DNA from: Oscillospiraceae bacterium
GTDB lineage: Bacteria; Bacillota; Clostridia; Oscillospirales; Oscillospiraceae
DNA length: 64,000 bases
Assembly (NCBI GenBank): GCA_015067995.1
Contig: SVLJ01000011.1
Location: 1-64,000 of the forward strand
Reading direction: 5' to 3'
This document shows positions 53,075 through 62,975 of this stretch, in pieces; position 1 is the first letter of the stretch, and every line of letters starts with the position of its first letter. The position numbers were made by a program, and so were the translations under genes. The notes under the pieces were generated by a model, which made no database searches, had not been told where the DNA came from, and saw only the letters and a program-made list of their open reading frames with translations.

Positions 53075-53812
53075 TCAGATTTCTTCAATAGCGCAGATAT
53101 TTTCCAGTCCGGCAATATGCGCCAGCACCGCGGTGTGAGGCTGTCTGCCGGAAAGGCGCAGCGTCAGAATGGCATTGGGTCTCCGTTGGACGCCTCTGGT
53201 CTTCTCCCGGTCAATGTCCACATCCATCACCTGTATTTCCTTTTCCTTGATGTGGCGGACAATGGCGGTGATATCGTCCAGCCGCTCAAACTCCACATAG
53301 ATATTCATGTTCCGGCCATTGGCCACGGTGAGCTCCTCCAGCGCCGGAAACACCATGATGCACAGCACGATCATGATGAAAGACAGGATCACACCCTCAT
53401 AAAAACCTGCGCCGATAGCAAGGCCGGTGCAGGCGGAAGCCCACAAACCAGCCGCAGTGGTCAGTCCCTTGACCTCCTGCCGGGCCGTCACGATGATGGT
53501 TCCGGCGCCCAGGAAGCCGATGCCGTTGACCACCTGCGCACCAAATCGGGCCACGTCAGCCTTGACGCCCAGATCCCGCAGCATATTGGCCCATTGGGTG
53601 TTAATCATCAGCTCCTCATACTGACCCAGCAGCATCGCCAGCGCTGCGCCAAGACACACCAGCATGTATGTACGGAAACCAGCTGCCCGCCGTTTTCTCT
53701 CCCGCTCCAGGCCGATCAGGCCACCGAAGATCATGGCCATAGTCAGGCGCAGCAGGGTGGATGCGAAATTCAGTTCCCGGAAATATTCCAGTATGCTTCC
53801 CAATTCAGGCAT
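53075..53812 (-). CDS. MgtC/SapB family membrane protein (copy 2)
   Basis: A 245-residue paralogue of the 52367 gene. Key blocks GGLIGLERERKRRAAGFRTYMLVCLGAA and GIGFLGAGTIIVTARQEVKGLTTAAGLWASA match, with an ACT-like end. Compared with copy 1 it has an insertion before the second block (EELMINTQWANMLRDLG). ATG 53812 has a GAGAGG site. The tandem pair looks like an old duplication. Confidence 0.92.
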   Translation of the reverse strand: MPELGSILEYFRELNFASTLLRLTMAMIFGGLIGLERERKRRAAGFRTYMLVCLGAALAMLLGQYEELMINTQWANMLRDLGVKADVARFGAQVVNGIGFLGAGTIIVTARQEVKGLTTAAGLWASACTGLAIGAGFYEGVILSFIMIVLCIMVFPALEELTVANGRNMNIYVEFERLDDITAIVRHIKEKEIQVMDVDIDREKTRGVQRRPNAILTLRLSGRQPHTAVLAHIAGLENICAIEEI

Positions 53813-53860
53813 AAACCTCTCTCCTCTCTTTCTGCTCCGTCTGCTTTGGAATATATGGAA

Positions 53861-53890
53861 AGCAAGACGGTACTTTCGTACCGCCTTGCT
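53861..53890. terminator. Hairpin between thiolase and mgtC-like genes
   Basis: Stem AGCAAGACGGTAC / GTACCGCCTTGCT with TTTC loop, one mismatch. Neither side has a strong T run, so it could be an RNA structure rather than a full terminator. Confidence 0.45.
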
Positions 53891-53973
53891 CTTCACTTAC
53901 TTCAGGACATCCGCCGACCGAAATCGGGGATTTTCCTATCGGTTGTAGGTAGAAAAGCGCGTTTCTTTTTATC

Positions 53974-55227
53974 TTAGCACTTTTCGAAGATAGTTGCAAC
54001 ACCCATGCCGCCGCCGATGCACAGAGTAGCCAGACCCTTCTTGGCATCCTCGCGCTTGGCCAGCTCGTGCAGCAGGGTAACGATGATACGGGCGCCGGAA
54101 GCACCAACGGGATGGCCCAGAGCAATGGCGCCGCCGTTGACGTTGACCTTAGCCATGTCGAAGCCCAGCTCGCGGGCAACAGCGATGGACTGAGCGGCGA
54201 AAGCCTCGTTGGCCTCGATCAGATCCATATCCTCGATCTTCAGGCCGGCCTTGTCCATAGCCTGACGGGAAGCGGGAACGGGGCCCACACCCATGATCTT
54301 GGGATCCACGCCGCCCTGGCCCCAGGAGACCAGCTTGGCCATGGGCTTCAGGCCGTACTTCTCAACAGCTTCCTTGGAAGCCAGAACGATAGCGGCAGCG
54401 CCGTCGTTGATGCCGGAAGCGTTTGCAGCGGTAACGCGCTGAACATGCTTGTCAGCGTCCTCGGCGTGAACGCCGGTCAGCTCGAAGGTATGCTCAACAG
54501 CAACGGTCTCAGGCAGGACGGGGAAAGCGCCGCGCAGCTTGGCAACGGACTCAGCAGTCACGCCGGCCTTGGGGAACTCGTCGACCTTGAACTCCACCAT
54601 AGTCTTCTTCTGCTTGACCATGACGGGAACGATCTCGTCGTTGAAGCGGCCGGAAGCCAGAGCGGCCTCAGCCTTGTTCTGGGAAGCAGCTGCGAACTGG
54701 TCCAGCTCCTCGCGGGTGATGCCCCAGATGTCACAGATGTTCTCAGCGGTGGTGCCCATGTGATAGTTGTTGTAAGCATCCCACAGGCCGTCGTTGACCA
54801 TGGTATCGATCATCTTGTTGTTACCCATGCGGGCGCCCCAGCGGGCAGCGGGGATGGAGTAGGGAGCAGCGGACATGTTCTCCATGCCGCCTGCCACAAC
54901 GATGTCAGCATCGCCGGCAGCGATGGAGCGAGCGCCCTCGATAACGGACTTCATACCGGAGCCGCAGACCATGCCCACGGTGTAAGCGGGAACAGCGATG
55001 GGCACACCAGCCTTGATGGCAGCCTGACGTGCGGGGTTCTGACCCAGACCGGCGGTCAGGATGCAGCCGAACATGACCTCATCCACCTGCTCGGGCTTGA
55101 CGCCTGCGCGGTTCAGTGCTTCCTTGATGACGATGCCGCCCATCTCGGCAGCGGGAGTGTCCTTCAGGGAACCGCCAAAGGAGCCGATGGCGGTGCGGCA
55201 GCAGTTGACAACATAGATTTCTTTCAT
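53974..55227 (-). CDS. Acetyl-CoA acetyltransferase (thiolase II)
   Basis: A 417-residue thiolase. Active-site Cys in [11 protein letters not shown] near residue 90, His in NEAFAAQS and Cys in LCIGGGMG near the C terminus, with the [11 protein letters not shown] block. It condenses two acetyl-CoA to acetoacetyl-CoA and feeds butyrate or related pathways. About 26 extra residues precede the conserved [11 protein letters not shown] block, which gives a length above the usual 390. It is a single gene with a strong promoter at 55372. It is a different thiolase from that at position 1-743. Confidence 0.95.
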   Translation of the reverse strand: MKEIYVVNCCRTAIGSFGGSLKDTPAAEMGGIVIKEALNRAGVKPEQVDEVMFGCILTAGLGQNPARQAAIKAGVPIAVPAYTVGMVCGSGMKSVIEGARSIAAGDADIVVAGGMENMSAAPYSIPAARWGARMGNNKMIDTMVNDGLWDAYNNYHMGTTAENICDIWGITREELDQFAAASQNKAEAALASGRFNDEIVPVMVKQKKTMVEFKVDEFPKAGVTAESVAKLRGAFPVLPETVAVEHTFELTGVHAEDADKHVQRVTAANASGINDGAAAIVLASKEAVEKYGLKPMAKLVSWGQGGVDPKIMGVGPVPASRQAMDKAGLKIEDMDLIEANEAFAAQSIAVARELGFDMAKVNVNGGAIALGHPVGASGARIIVTLLHELAKREDAKKGLATLCIGGGMGVATIFEKC

Positions 55228-55371
55228 GATGTGCCTCCGTTATTATTCATTCATATTTTTTCCGGCAGAACTTCTCCCTGCCGGGGCGATACTCTGCAAG
55301 CTTTCCATCAAGCAGCCATCCGGGAGTGCGCCACGGGATGGAAAAAGGCAGACTTCTTCTTGCCATCTTTC

Positions 55372-55400
55372 ATTATAGGCATACTTTTTTGTTTCGTCAA
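55372..55400 (-). promoter_or_regulatory. Promoter of the thiolase gene at 53974
   Basis: On the minus strand TTGACG, 17-bp spacer, TATAAT, about 140 bases before the start codon. The AT-rich stretch 55401-55590 after mfd holds no gene and no clear terminator that I can see. Confidence 0.75.
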
Positions 55401-55590
55401 TGAATTTTTTGATTTTTTGCCGTCATTTCGTTAATAAAATATCAATCTTTTCCGTTTTTGCGAACAAAATCGTTTGCTTTCCATTTCCGCTTCTTTTTCC
55501 GGCAAATTTCCAAAACTTTCCGAATGTGACGGTGCTCCTTTGCTCCGGTTTTTTCATCCTATTCACAACTGCATATCAGCAGAACCCGAT

Positions 55591-58500
55591 TTATGTCTCC
55601 GGCTGCATTGCCAGCTTCAGATCCTCCACAAGCGTCAGAGCCGCATCCAGCACATGGGTTCCGGACAGCAGCGTCAGCGTCAGAGACGGCTTTTCACCGG
55701 CATTCAGGATCAGCCTGCGGCGGTATTTTGCCAGACCGCAGACCCGCACCAGCGCCTCTGGCTGAAAATGCTCCAGCGTCAGCTTCAGGCGGTCGCCCCG
55801 CTGCACGATCTCCGATACACCGGCCGCCACCGCCGCGGCACGCAGCATCGCCACATCCAGCAACGCCAGCACCGGTCTGGGGGGCTCGCCGTAGCGATCA
55901 ATGAGTTCATCCAGCACGTCTGCGCTGTCCTCCTGAGAACGGATGGCGGCGATGCGCCGGTAAATGTCCATCCGCTGCTCCGCAGAAGCCACATAGCTCT
56001 CCGGGATATTGGCATTGATGGTAAGATCCGCGGAGCATTCCGGCGTCACTGTCCGCCGTTCTCCCTTCTCCTCCAACACAGCCTCCTCCAGCAATTTTAA
56101 ATAGAGATCGTAGCCCACGCTCATAAGGTAGCCGGACTGCTCAGGGCCCAGCAGATTTCCGGCCCCCCGGATCTCCAGATCCCGCATGGCGATGCGGAAA
56201 CCCGCGCCGAACTCCACGAATTCCCGAACAGCGGAGAGCCGTTTGGCAGCGTTCTCCTGCAGCACCTTGCCCCGGCGGTAGGTAAGATAGGCATATCCCC
56301 GGCGGGCACTGCGTCCCACGCGGCCCCGGATCTGGTGGAGCTGGGCAAGCCCCATACGGTCAGCATCCTCAATGATGAGGGTGTTGACATTGGGAATGTC
56401 GATGCCGGTTTCGATGATGGTAGTGCATACCAGCACATCCGCTTCCCCGTCCACCATGGCCTGCATAACAGAGGAAAGCTCCTGCTCATTCATTTTTCCG
56501 TGTCCGGTGACGATGCGCGCCTCCGGTCCAAGCAGCTTCCGGATACGCGAGGCGGTAAGGTCGATGGTCTCCACCCGGTTGTGGAGGTAATACACCTGTC
56601 CGCCCCGGGCCAGCTCCCGGCGCATGGCGTCCTCCAGAACGGCCCAGTCCTGTTCGATCACATAGGTCTGCACCGGCTGGCGGTCACGGGGCGGCTCCTC
56701 GATGGTGGACATGTCCCGCAGACCGGAAAGGGCCATGTTCAGAGTACGGGGAATGGGGGTTGCGGACAGGGTCAGGGTGTCCACCTGCTTTGCCATTTCC
56801 CGCAGCCGCTCCTTATGGGTCACGCCGAAACGCTGCTCCTCGTCGATGACCAGCAGACCGAGATCGTGGAACTTTACATTCTTCTGCAGCAGCTTGTGGG
56901 TGCCGATGACCAGATCCACCCTCCCCTCCTCCATGGCCTGCAGAATGCGCTTCTGCTCCTTGGCGGCGGTGTAGCGGGACAGCACCTCAATGGTCACAGG
57001 GAATGCCCGGAACCGGCTGGCTGCTGTAACAAAGTGCTGCCGCGCCAGTACGGTGGTAGGCACCAGAACTGCCGCCTGCTTACCGTCCAGCACACACTTC
57101 ATCACCGCCCGGAGAGCCACCTCTGTCTTTCCGTAGCCCACATCGCCGCACAGCAGACGATCCATGGGGCGGGCACGCTCCATGTCCTTTTTGATCTCCT
57201 CCACCGCACGGAGCTGATCCTGCGTCTCATCGTACTCAAAGGATTCCTCAAATTCTCTTTGCCACTCCGAGTCCGGCGAGAAGGCAAAGCCCGGCTGCCG
57301 GGCACGCTGTGCGTACAGCGCAATCAGTCCTTTGGCAAGATCTTTGACGGCAGCCTTGGCACGGGATTTCTGCTTGACCCATTCCGTACCTCCCAGCTTA
57401 TTGAGTCGGGTACGCTCCTGCGCATCCTCTCCGCCGCCGATATATTTGCTCACCATATCCAGCTGGGTCACCGGCACATACAGACAGTCACTGCCGGCGT
57501 ATTCGATGCGGATATAGTCTTTTTCCACGCCGTCCACCGGCATTTTCTGAATGCCGGTAAACCGCCCGATGCCGTGGTGGACATGGACCACCAGGTCACC
57601 CGGTGAAAGATCCGTGTAGGACTGGAGTTTTTTCCGGCTGCTGTCTTTCTGCAGTCTCTGCTTTCGCCGGGGCGCAGCCGTCAGCTGTCCCTCTGTCAGA
57701 ACTGCCAGCCGCAGAGAGGGATATTCGCTGCCGGCGGACAGCGCACCGATGGTGATTCGAACCTCTCCGGCGGCAGGCATTCCCTTCCCCTCCGGGTCCA
57801 GCACAGCATAGATGCCCCGCTCCTCCAGCAGACGATGCAGATTCTTCGCTCTGGCTTCACCGCCGCACAGCACCAGCACGGCATTGCCCGTCTCCCGGTA
57901 ATGGGCCATGTCGGACACCGCCACTTCCAGGCTGCCGCCATAGGAGCTCAGCTGCTTGGCATTCATGGCCAGCAGACCTTTTGGCTTCAGCGGCAGGCGG
58001 GATGTGGGCAGCGAATCCATCATAATGACAGGGTAATCCTCCAGCCGGGCATAGAGCTCTCCATCCCCCAACGTAATGTCTGCGCACTCACCGGCCAGCA
58101 GACCGGCCTCCATCAGCGCCTCCGTATCCTGCCGGATCTGCAGCAGTGTTCCCTTGACCCGCTCATCCACCCGGCCGCTTTCACACAGGAATACCAGAGC
58201 ATCCTCCGGCAGATAATCCATGCCGCAGGCCGACTCCGGGTGGATCAGCGTCAGATACCGGTCCATGCCGCCGGGAATCACGCCGTCCCGCAGGCGGGCC
58301 GCATCCTCCTGCAAGGTTTTGACAATGCTTTCCGTGCCCTTTCTGCGGACCGCCTTATCCGCCAGTCCGGTCATTGCCTCCGCAAGTCCCGGCAGCCCGC
58401 CGGGTGCGTTGTGGGGCAGCACCTCCGCCGCCGGCAGGATCAGCGCCTCCTCCACATTGCGGGTACGCCGCTGAGTAGTCGTATCAAAGGCGCCCAGCGA

Positions 58501-59103
58501 ATCGATCTCATCGTCGAACAGCTCGCAGCGCACCGGTTCCTCCATCAGCGGCGAAAAGACATCCAGAATACCGCCCCGGAGGGCAAACTGTCCTACCCCC
58601 TCCACCTGATGGCAGCGGCTGTATCCGGCAGCCACCAGACGGTCTGCCAGCGTCTTCAGATCCACGGTTCCGCCCACGGTCAGCCGCATGGCGCAGCTGC
58701 GCAGCAGCTCCGGCGGCATGGTGCGCACCATCAGACTGTCCACGGTGGTCACCACTGCATCTGCTTTTCCCTCCGCCAGAGCGTACAGAGCCGCCAGCCG
58801 CGCCTGTTCCCAGCCCCGGGAGGCAACGGCATTGGGTCGGAACTGCCACTCTCTGGTCAGCAGCAGCACAGGCTGCCGCCCGGTCAGCGCTGCGAGATCC
58901 GCTGTCAGGGTGTGCGCCTCCCGCTCATCGCCGCAGATAAACACCGCCGGCCGCTGTGCCGCCGCTGTCACCGCCGCGCCGATCTGAGCACGATGCACAC
59001 CGGCAAGCCCCGTCACGGCCACCGGGCAGCCGCCCTTCTCCACACAGTTGACCAGCTCTGCAGCCTCGGGGATGGTATTTAATATTTTCAGAAAAGCTTC
59101 CAT
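55591..59103 (-). CDS. mfd: Transcription-repair coupling factor
   Basis: A 1170-residue Mfd, which removes stalled RNA polymerase and recruits UvrA. In order: UvrB-like N-terminal region (about 1-330), RNA-polymerase interaction domain with DLVVHVHHGIGRFTGI near 500, SF2 helicase with Walker A CGDVGYGKTEVALRA near 660, VIDEEQRFGV (DEEQ box), TLSATPIPRTLNMAL, RIVTGHGKMNE, and the C-terminal TRCF domain. ATG 59103 is used instead of the longer frame to 59130. It ends the glmU-prs-pth-mfd operon. Confidence 0.97.
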   Translation of the reverse strand: MEAFLKILNTIPEAAELVNCVEKGGCPVAVTGLAGVHRAQIGAAVTAAAQRPAVFICGDEREAHTLTADLAALTGRQPVLLLTREWQFRPNAVASRGWEQARLAALYALAEGKADAVVTTVDSLMVRTMPPELLRSCAMRLTVGGTVDLKTLADRLVAAGYSRCHQVEGVGQFALRGGILDVFSPLMEEPVRCELFDDEIDSLGAFDTTTQRRTRNVEEALILPAAEVLPHNAPGGLPGLAEAMTGLADKAVRRKGTESIVKTLQEDAARLRDGVIPGGMDRYLTLIHPESACGMDYLPEDALVFLCESGRVDERVKGTLLQIRQDTEALMEAGLLAGECADITLGDGELYARLEDYPVIMMDSLPTSRLPLKPKGLLAMNAKQLSSYGGSLEVAVSDMAHYRETGNAVLVLCGGEARAKNLHRLLEERGIYAVLDPEGKGMPAAGEVRITIGALSAGSEYPSLRLAVLTEGQLTAAPRRKQRLQKDSSRKKLQSYTDLSPGDLVVHVHHGIGRFTGIQKMPVDGVEKDYIRIEYAGSDCLYVPVTQLDMVSKYIGGGEDAQERTRLNKLGGTEWVKQKSRAKAAVKDLAKGLIALYAQRARQPGFAFSPDSEWQREFEESFEYDETQDQLRAVEEIKKDMERARPMDRLLCGDVGYGKTEVALRAVMKCVLDGKQAAVLVPTTVLARQHFVTAASRFRAFPVTIEVLSRYTAAKEQKRILQAMEEGRVDLVIGTHKLLQKNVKFHDLGLLVIDEEQRFGVTHKERLREMAKQVDTLTLSATPIPRTLNMALSGLRDMSTIEEPPRDRQPVQTYVIEQDWAVLEDAMRRELARGGQVYYLHNRVETIDLTASRIRKLLGPEARIVTGHGKMNEQELSSVMQAMVDGEADVLVCTTIIETGIDIPNVNTLIIEDADRMGLAQLHQIRGRVGRSARRGYAYLTYRRGKVLQENAAKRLSAVREFVEFGAGFRIAMRDLEIRGAGNLLGPEQSGYLMSVGYDLYLKLLEEAVLEEKGERRTVTPECSADLTINANIPESYVASAEQRMDIYRRIAAIRSQEDSADVLDELIDRYGEPPRPVLALLDVAMLRAAAVAAGVSEIVQRGDRLKLTLEHFQPEALVRVCGLAKYRRRLILNAGEKPSLTLTLLSGTHVLDAALTLVEDLKLAMQPET

Positions 59104-59214
59104 AGCGCAACCCCTGTCAAAAAATGGCAATTCTTGCTAACGACACAGCGCCCCCGACGCACTTGTCCGGGGGTGTTGTATCTATGAAACGAAACGCCCC
59201 GGAGGGCAAAATCG

Positions 59215-59808
59215 TCAGTTAAAAAGATTCATGGCCTTCTGGCAGTCGCCGTCATCCCGGATGATACATTCCGCCGCGGCGACAGCTCGCTCAAAGGAAT
59301 CCTGCAGGATCTTCCGTTCTGCCTGAGAGGGATTCCCGATGACCCAGTCGATCATGTCTCCCTCCTGACCGGGAGCGCCTACCCCCACCTTGACGCGGGG
59401 GAATTTGTCGCTTCCCAGATGGGCAATGATGTTTTTGATGCCGTTGTGTCCGCCGGCGCTGCCGGAGGGACGCACCCGGATCTTGCCCACGGGGATGGAA
59501 ACATCGTCGTAGATCACCAGCACCTTTTCCGGCGGGATCTTGTAAAACTGCGCAGCTTCCCGCACTGCCTCACCGGAGAGGTTCATGAAGGTCTGGGGCT
59601 TCATCAGCAGGCAGCGGGCTCCGCCAAAGGTAAGCTGGGCAGTAACGGCCTTGAATTTCAGCCGGTCGATGCGGATTTTCTCCTTCTCTGCCAGCAGATC
59701 CAACGTCAGAAATCCCATGTTGTGCCGGGTCTTTGCGTACTTTTCGCCCGGATTGCCCAGTCCCACCACCAGCCACTCCACGCCGGTGTTCTTCTTTTCA
59801 AACAGCAT
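59215..59808 (-). CDS. pth: Peptidyl-tRNA hydrolase
   Basis: A 197-residue Pth that frees tRNA from stalled peptidyl-tRNA. VVGLGNPGEKYAKTRHNMGF contains the catalytic His in TRHNMG, with KPQTFMNLSGEAV, DDVSIPVGKIRVRPSGSAGGHNG (Asp and substrate loop) and VGVGAPG in order. ATG 59808 follows a GGAGC site; a longer frame to 59874 is not used. It is between prs and mfd on one strand. Confidence 0.97.
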   Translation of the reverse strand: MLFEKKNTGVEWLVVGLGNPGEKYAKTRHNMGFLTLDLLAEKEKIRIDRLKFKAVTAQLTFGGARCLLMKPQTFMNLSGEAVREAAQFYKIPPEKVLVIYDDVSIPVGKIRVRPSGSAGGHNGIKNIIAHLGSDKFPRVKVGVGAPGQEGDMIDWVIGNPSQAERKILQDSFERAVAAAECIIRDDGDCQKAMNLFN

Positions 59809-59936
59809 ATGCCCGCTCCTTGTCCGTTGATTCTTTCCGCGTTGATTTGGGTGTTTTGCGGAGAAATGCCACAAGGGCGGGAAAGTCGCCTTCCCCGCCT
59901 TTGCGTGATGTACTCAAAATGCCAATGTCCAGGTGC

Positions 59937-60893
59937 TCAGCGGAACAGCTTGGAAATGGAGACTTCCTGATAGATGCGCTCGATGGCCTCGGAGAACATG
60001 GGTGCCACGGACAGATACTTGATCTTCTCGCTGGTGGTGGGACCGGCGGGAATGGTATCCAGCAGAGCCAGCTCAGTGATGACGCTGTTGTCAATGCGCT
60101 CGATGGCGGGGCCGGACAGGACGCCGTGAGAAGCACAGGCGTGGACGCTCTTGGCGCCGCCGACCTCAACAAGAGCCTTGGCGGCGTTGCACAGGGAACC
60201 GGCGGTATCCACCATGTCGTCGAAGAGGATGCAGTCTCTGCCTTCCACGTTGCCGATGATGTTCATGACCTCACAGGAGTTGGCCTTCTGGCGGCGCTTA
60301 TCCACGATGGCCATATCCATATGCAGCTTCTGGGCAAAGATGCGGGCGCGTGCCACGCTGCCCACGTCGGGAGAGACCACCATCATGTTCTCGCACTCTG
60401 TGCCGAACTTCTTGGCATAGTAGTCAACAAAGATGGGGTTGCCGGCCAGGTGATCCACAGGGATATCGAAGAAGCCCTGGATCTGAGCGGCGTGAAGGTC
60501 CATGGTCAGAACGCGGTCAGCGCCTGCCTCGGTGATGAGGTTGGCCACCAGCTTGGCAGTGATGGGATCGCGTGCCTTGGCCTTGCGGTCCTGACGGGCA
60601 TAGCCGTAATAGGGCATGACGGCGGTGATGCGGCCCGCAGAAGCGCGCTTCAGAGCATCGATCATGATCAGGAGCTCCATCAGGCTCTTGTTGACCAGGC
60701 CGCAGGTGGGCTGAACCACGAACACGTCGCTGCCGCGAACGGTTTCATACAGGGAAACAAAGATCTCGCCATCAGAGAAGATGCCGACCTCAGCCTCGCC
60801 CAGCTTCGCACCCATCTGCTTGCAGATCTCCTCTGCCAGGGGTCTGTTTGCGTTACCAGTGAAAATCTTGATATCTTTACCATGAGAAAACAT
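59937..60893 (-). CDS. prs: Ribose-phosphate pyrophosphokinase
   Basis: A 318-residue PRPP synthetase that makes PRPP from ribose-5-phosphate and ATP. FTGNANRPLAEEICKQMG starts the fold, with PYYGYARQDRKAKARDPI, MDLHAAQIQGFFDIPVDHL and the PRPP loop CILFDDMVDTAGSL near residue 220. Length is standard. It is downstream of glmU-like and upstream of pth on the same strand, the typical Firmicute order. Confidence 0.97.
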   Translation of the reverse strand: MFSHGKDIKIFTGNANRPLAEEICKQMGAKLGEAEVGIFSDGEIFVSLYETVRGSDVFVVQPTCGLVNKSLMELLIMIDALKRASAGRITAVMPYYGYARQDRKAKARDPITAKLVANLITEAGADRVLTMDLHAAQIQGFFDIPVDHLAGNPIFVDYYAKKFGTECENMMVVSPDVGSVARARIFAQKLHMDMAIVDKRRQKANSCEVMNIIGNVEGRDCILFDDMVDTAGSLCNAAKALVEVGGAKSVHACASHGVLSGPAIERIDNSVITELALLDTIPAGPTTSEKIKYLSVAPMFSEAIERIYQEVSISKLFR

Positions 60894-60952
60894 ATGCGAA
60901 CTCCCTCTTTCTTTTGTGTTTTCGTATATGAATTGTTAATGGAACTACTTTG

Positions 60953-62074
60953 TTATTTTTTCCCGTACAGCCGTCTGCGTCGGGCTGCCCAGCCCTCCTT
61001 GACGGTCTGGGGTGTTCTGGCCACTGCCAGCGCGTCCGCCGGTACATCCTTGGTAATGGTACTGCCGGCCGCTGTATAGGCGCCCTCACCCACTGTCACC
61101 GGTGCCACCAGGTTGGTGTTGCAGCCCAGGAATGCATCATTCCCTATGGTGCAGCGGAATTTCCGGTGTCCGTCATAGTTGGTGGTAACGGTACCGCAGC
61201 CGAAATTCACTCTCTCTCCCACGTCACTGTCACCCACGTAGGTCAGGTGAGAAATCTTGGTGCCGCTGCCGATGACGGAATTTTTCACTTCCACGAAGTC
61301 TCCCACCTTGACATGGTCACCCACACGGGAATTGGGGCGCAGATATGCGAAGGGACCTACTGTGGTATGAGAACCCACCACGCTCTCTGTCATCTGAGAT
61401 GCGTTGACCTCCGTATCGTCACCCACAATACAGTCCCGGATCATGGTGTTCGGCCCGATCAGGCAGTTTCTGCCGATGCAGGTCTCTCCCTGCAGGATGG
61501 TACCGGGCAGAACCAGAGTTCCCCGTCCGATGGTCACTCTGGGATCCACATAGACCGCGCCGGGATCCAGAATACGCACACCGTTTTCCATGTGCCGTTT
61601 CACCAGAACATCACGGCAGGCCAGTTCAAGCTCTGAAAGATTGTGACGGTATACCGCCGTCCAGCCGTTCAGTTTCTCTGCTCCGGAAACAGCATTGCCT
61701 GTTTCACTGCTCCAGCTCTCCCGCAGCGAGGCCGCCTCAGCGGTATAGCTGTACCCGCTGCCGCCCGCCAGCTCCATCGGAACCTGTGCGCAGGGGAACA
61801 CGGCAACCGCACCGTCCTCCTGCAGAAATTTCAGCAATTCGGTCTTTTCACCGGAGATGATGACATCATCCTCCCGGTCGAAGCATTCGGCGACCTCTTC
61901 CGCATACTCCTGCGGACAGAAAACAAAAAACCGGCTGGCGCCATCGGCCTTCATCTGCCGACCCATCCATCGCAGAACAGGGCAAAACAGAACGGTCTCC
62001 AGCATCAGCGGTCGTTCTTCCGGGGAAAAATAATCCTCAGCATCGAAACAAAAGATTGCTCTCGTCTGATCCAT
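60953..62074 (-). CDS. glmU: GlmU-like protein lacking a visible uridylyltransferase domain
   Basis: A 373-residue protein. The C-terminal part (about 165-373) is a complete left-handed beta-helix acetyltransferase of GlmU: KRHMENGVRILDPGAVYVD, TVGPFAYLRPNS, VGDFVEVKNSVIG, SHLTYVGDSDVGERVNFGCGT and NTNLVAPVTVGEGA. The N-terminal part is only about 135 residues and lacks the LAAGxGTRM nucleotide-binding signature, so the uridylyltransferase activity seems lost. ATG 62074 sits 9 bases after GGAGG. Position at the head of prs-pth-mfd fits glmU. Whether another protein supplies UDP-GlcNAc pyrophosphorylase is not visible here. Confidence 0.9.
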   Translation of the reverse strand: MDQTRAIFCFDAEDYFSPEERPLMLETVLFCPVLRWMGRQMKADGASRFFVFCPQEYAEEVAECFDREDDVIISGEKTELLKFLQEDGAVAVFPCAQVPMELAGGSGYSYTAEAASLRESWSSETGNAVSGAEKLNGWTAVYRHNLSELELACRDVLVKRHMENGVRILDPGAVYVDPRVTIGRGTLVLPGTILQGETCIGRNCLIGPNTMIRDCIVGDDTEVNASQMTESVVGSHTTVGPFAYLRPNSRVGDHVKVGDFVEVKNSVIGSGTKISHLTYVGDSDVGERVNFGCGTVTTNYDGHRKFRCTIGNDAFLGCNTNLVAPVTVGEGAYTAAGSTITKDVPADALAVARTPQTVKEGWAARRRRLYGKK

Positions 62075-62351
62075 GGGAATCATCCTCCTTCCCGCAGGCG
62101 CTCAAAGCGCCCCAAATTACAGATACACCATCATTATAACAGAGTTCTTGTAAAAATCCAGTATGCACCTGTGACGAAAGCATAGAAAATTCCCTCCTGT
62201 TTTTGGCAGTTTGGCCGGACTTTCCTCTATTCTGCCCATTTTTCCGTCATTTCTTCCTTTGCTCAAGGTTTCTGCCGCATCATTTCTGCACGACCCGTCC
62301 GTTTTTGTACTTCTTTTTTTGAAAAAAAGCATTATTTTCTTGATTTTATAG
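62075..62351. other. Divergent promoter region between glmU-like and trmL
   Basis: AT-rich region without genes. On the minus strand a TATAAT at 62133-62138 is the likely -10 box of the glmU operon, with no good -35 match. A 213-codon frame across it lacks a ribosome site and is not called. Confidence 0.5.
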
Positions 62352-62380
62352 TTGAATTTGTGTTCGTAATGGATTACAAT
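62352..62380 (+). promoter_or_regulatory. Promoter of trmL
   Basis: TTGAAT (62352-62357), 17-bp spacer, TACAAT (62375-62380). It decides the start of trmL because the ATGs upstream of 62411 fall inside it or too near it. Confidence 0.65.
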
Positions 62381-62410
62381 GAACTTCGCGCCTGGAAAGG
62401 GAGTGTTTTT

Positions 62411-62902
62411 TTGCTGAATATCGTCCTTGTGGAGCCAGAGATTCCGCAGAACTGCGGCAACGTTGCCCGCACCTGTGCGGCAACCGGCAGCCGCCTGCAT
62501 CTGGTACGCCCTCTTGGCTTTGATATTTCTGACCGCGCCGTCAAGCGCGCCGGTCTGGACTACTGGCATCTGGTGGAGATTTCCGACTATCAGAATCTGG
62601 ACGACCTGTTCACCCGCCATCCGGAGGCTCTTTCGGATCTGTGGCTCACCACAACCAAAGCCCCCCGCTCCTATCAGGAGGCTCATTTTACAGCTGACAG
62701 CTGGCTTTTCTTCGGCAAGGAGACCGCCGGTCTGCCGCAGACCTTCCGGGAAGCACATGCCAACCGGTGCATTCGACTCCCCATGGTTTCGGAGGCCAGA
62801 AGTCTGAATCTGTCCAACACGGTTGCAGTCTGCGTTTACGAGGCGCTGCGTCAGACCGGCTTTGCCGGGCTGCAGGGCGTCGGTGAGATGACACAGCCGT
62901 GA
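62411..62902 (+). CDS. trmL: tRNA (cytidine(34)-2'-O)-methyltransferase
   Basis: A 163-residue SPOUT-class methyltransferase that modifies the wobble base of tRNA-Leu. NIVLVEPEIPQNCGNVARTCAATG, LVRPLGFDI, LFFGKETAGLP and MVSEARSLNLSNTVAVCVYE blocks (knot and SAM site) are complete. TTG 62411 is chosen because AAGGGAG is 7 bases upstream; the first ATG of a longer frame overlaps the promoter. Length is standard. Confidence 0.93.
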   Translation: MLNIVLVEPEIPQNCGNVARTCAATGSRLHLVRPLGFDISDRAVKRAGLDYWHLVEISDYQNLDDLFTRHPEALSDLWLTTTKAPRSYQEAHFTADSWLFFGKETAGLPQTFREAHANRCIRLPMVSEARSLNLSNTVAVCVYEALRQTGFAGLQGVGEMTQP

Positions 62903-62975
62903 TCATATGTATGGTTACATACGGCAGCGGAATACGCTGTCGTATCCACTCGTTTTGATCAGGAGGAATTGATCG

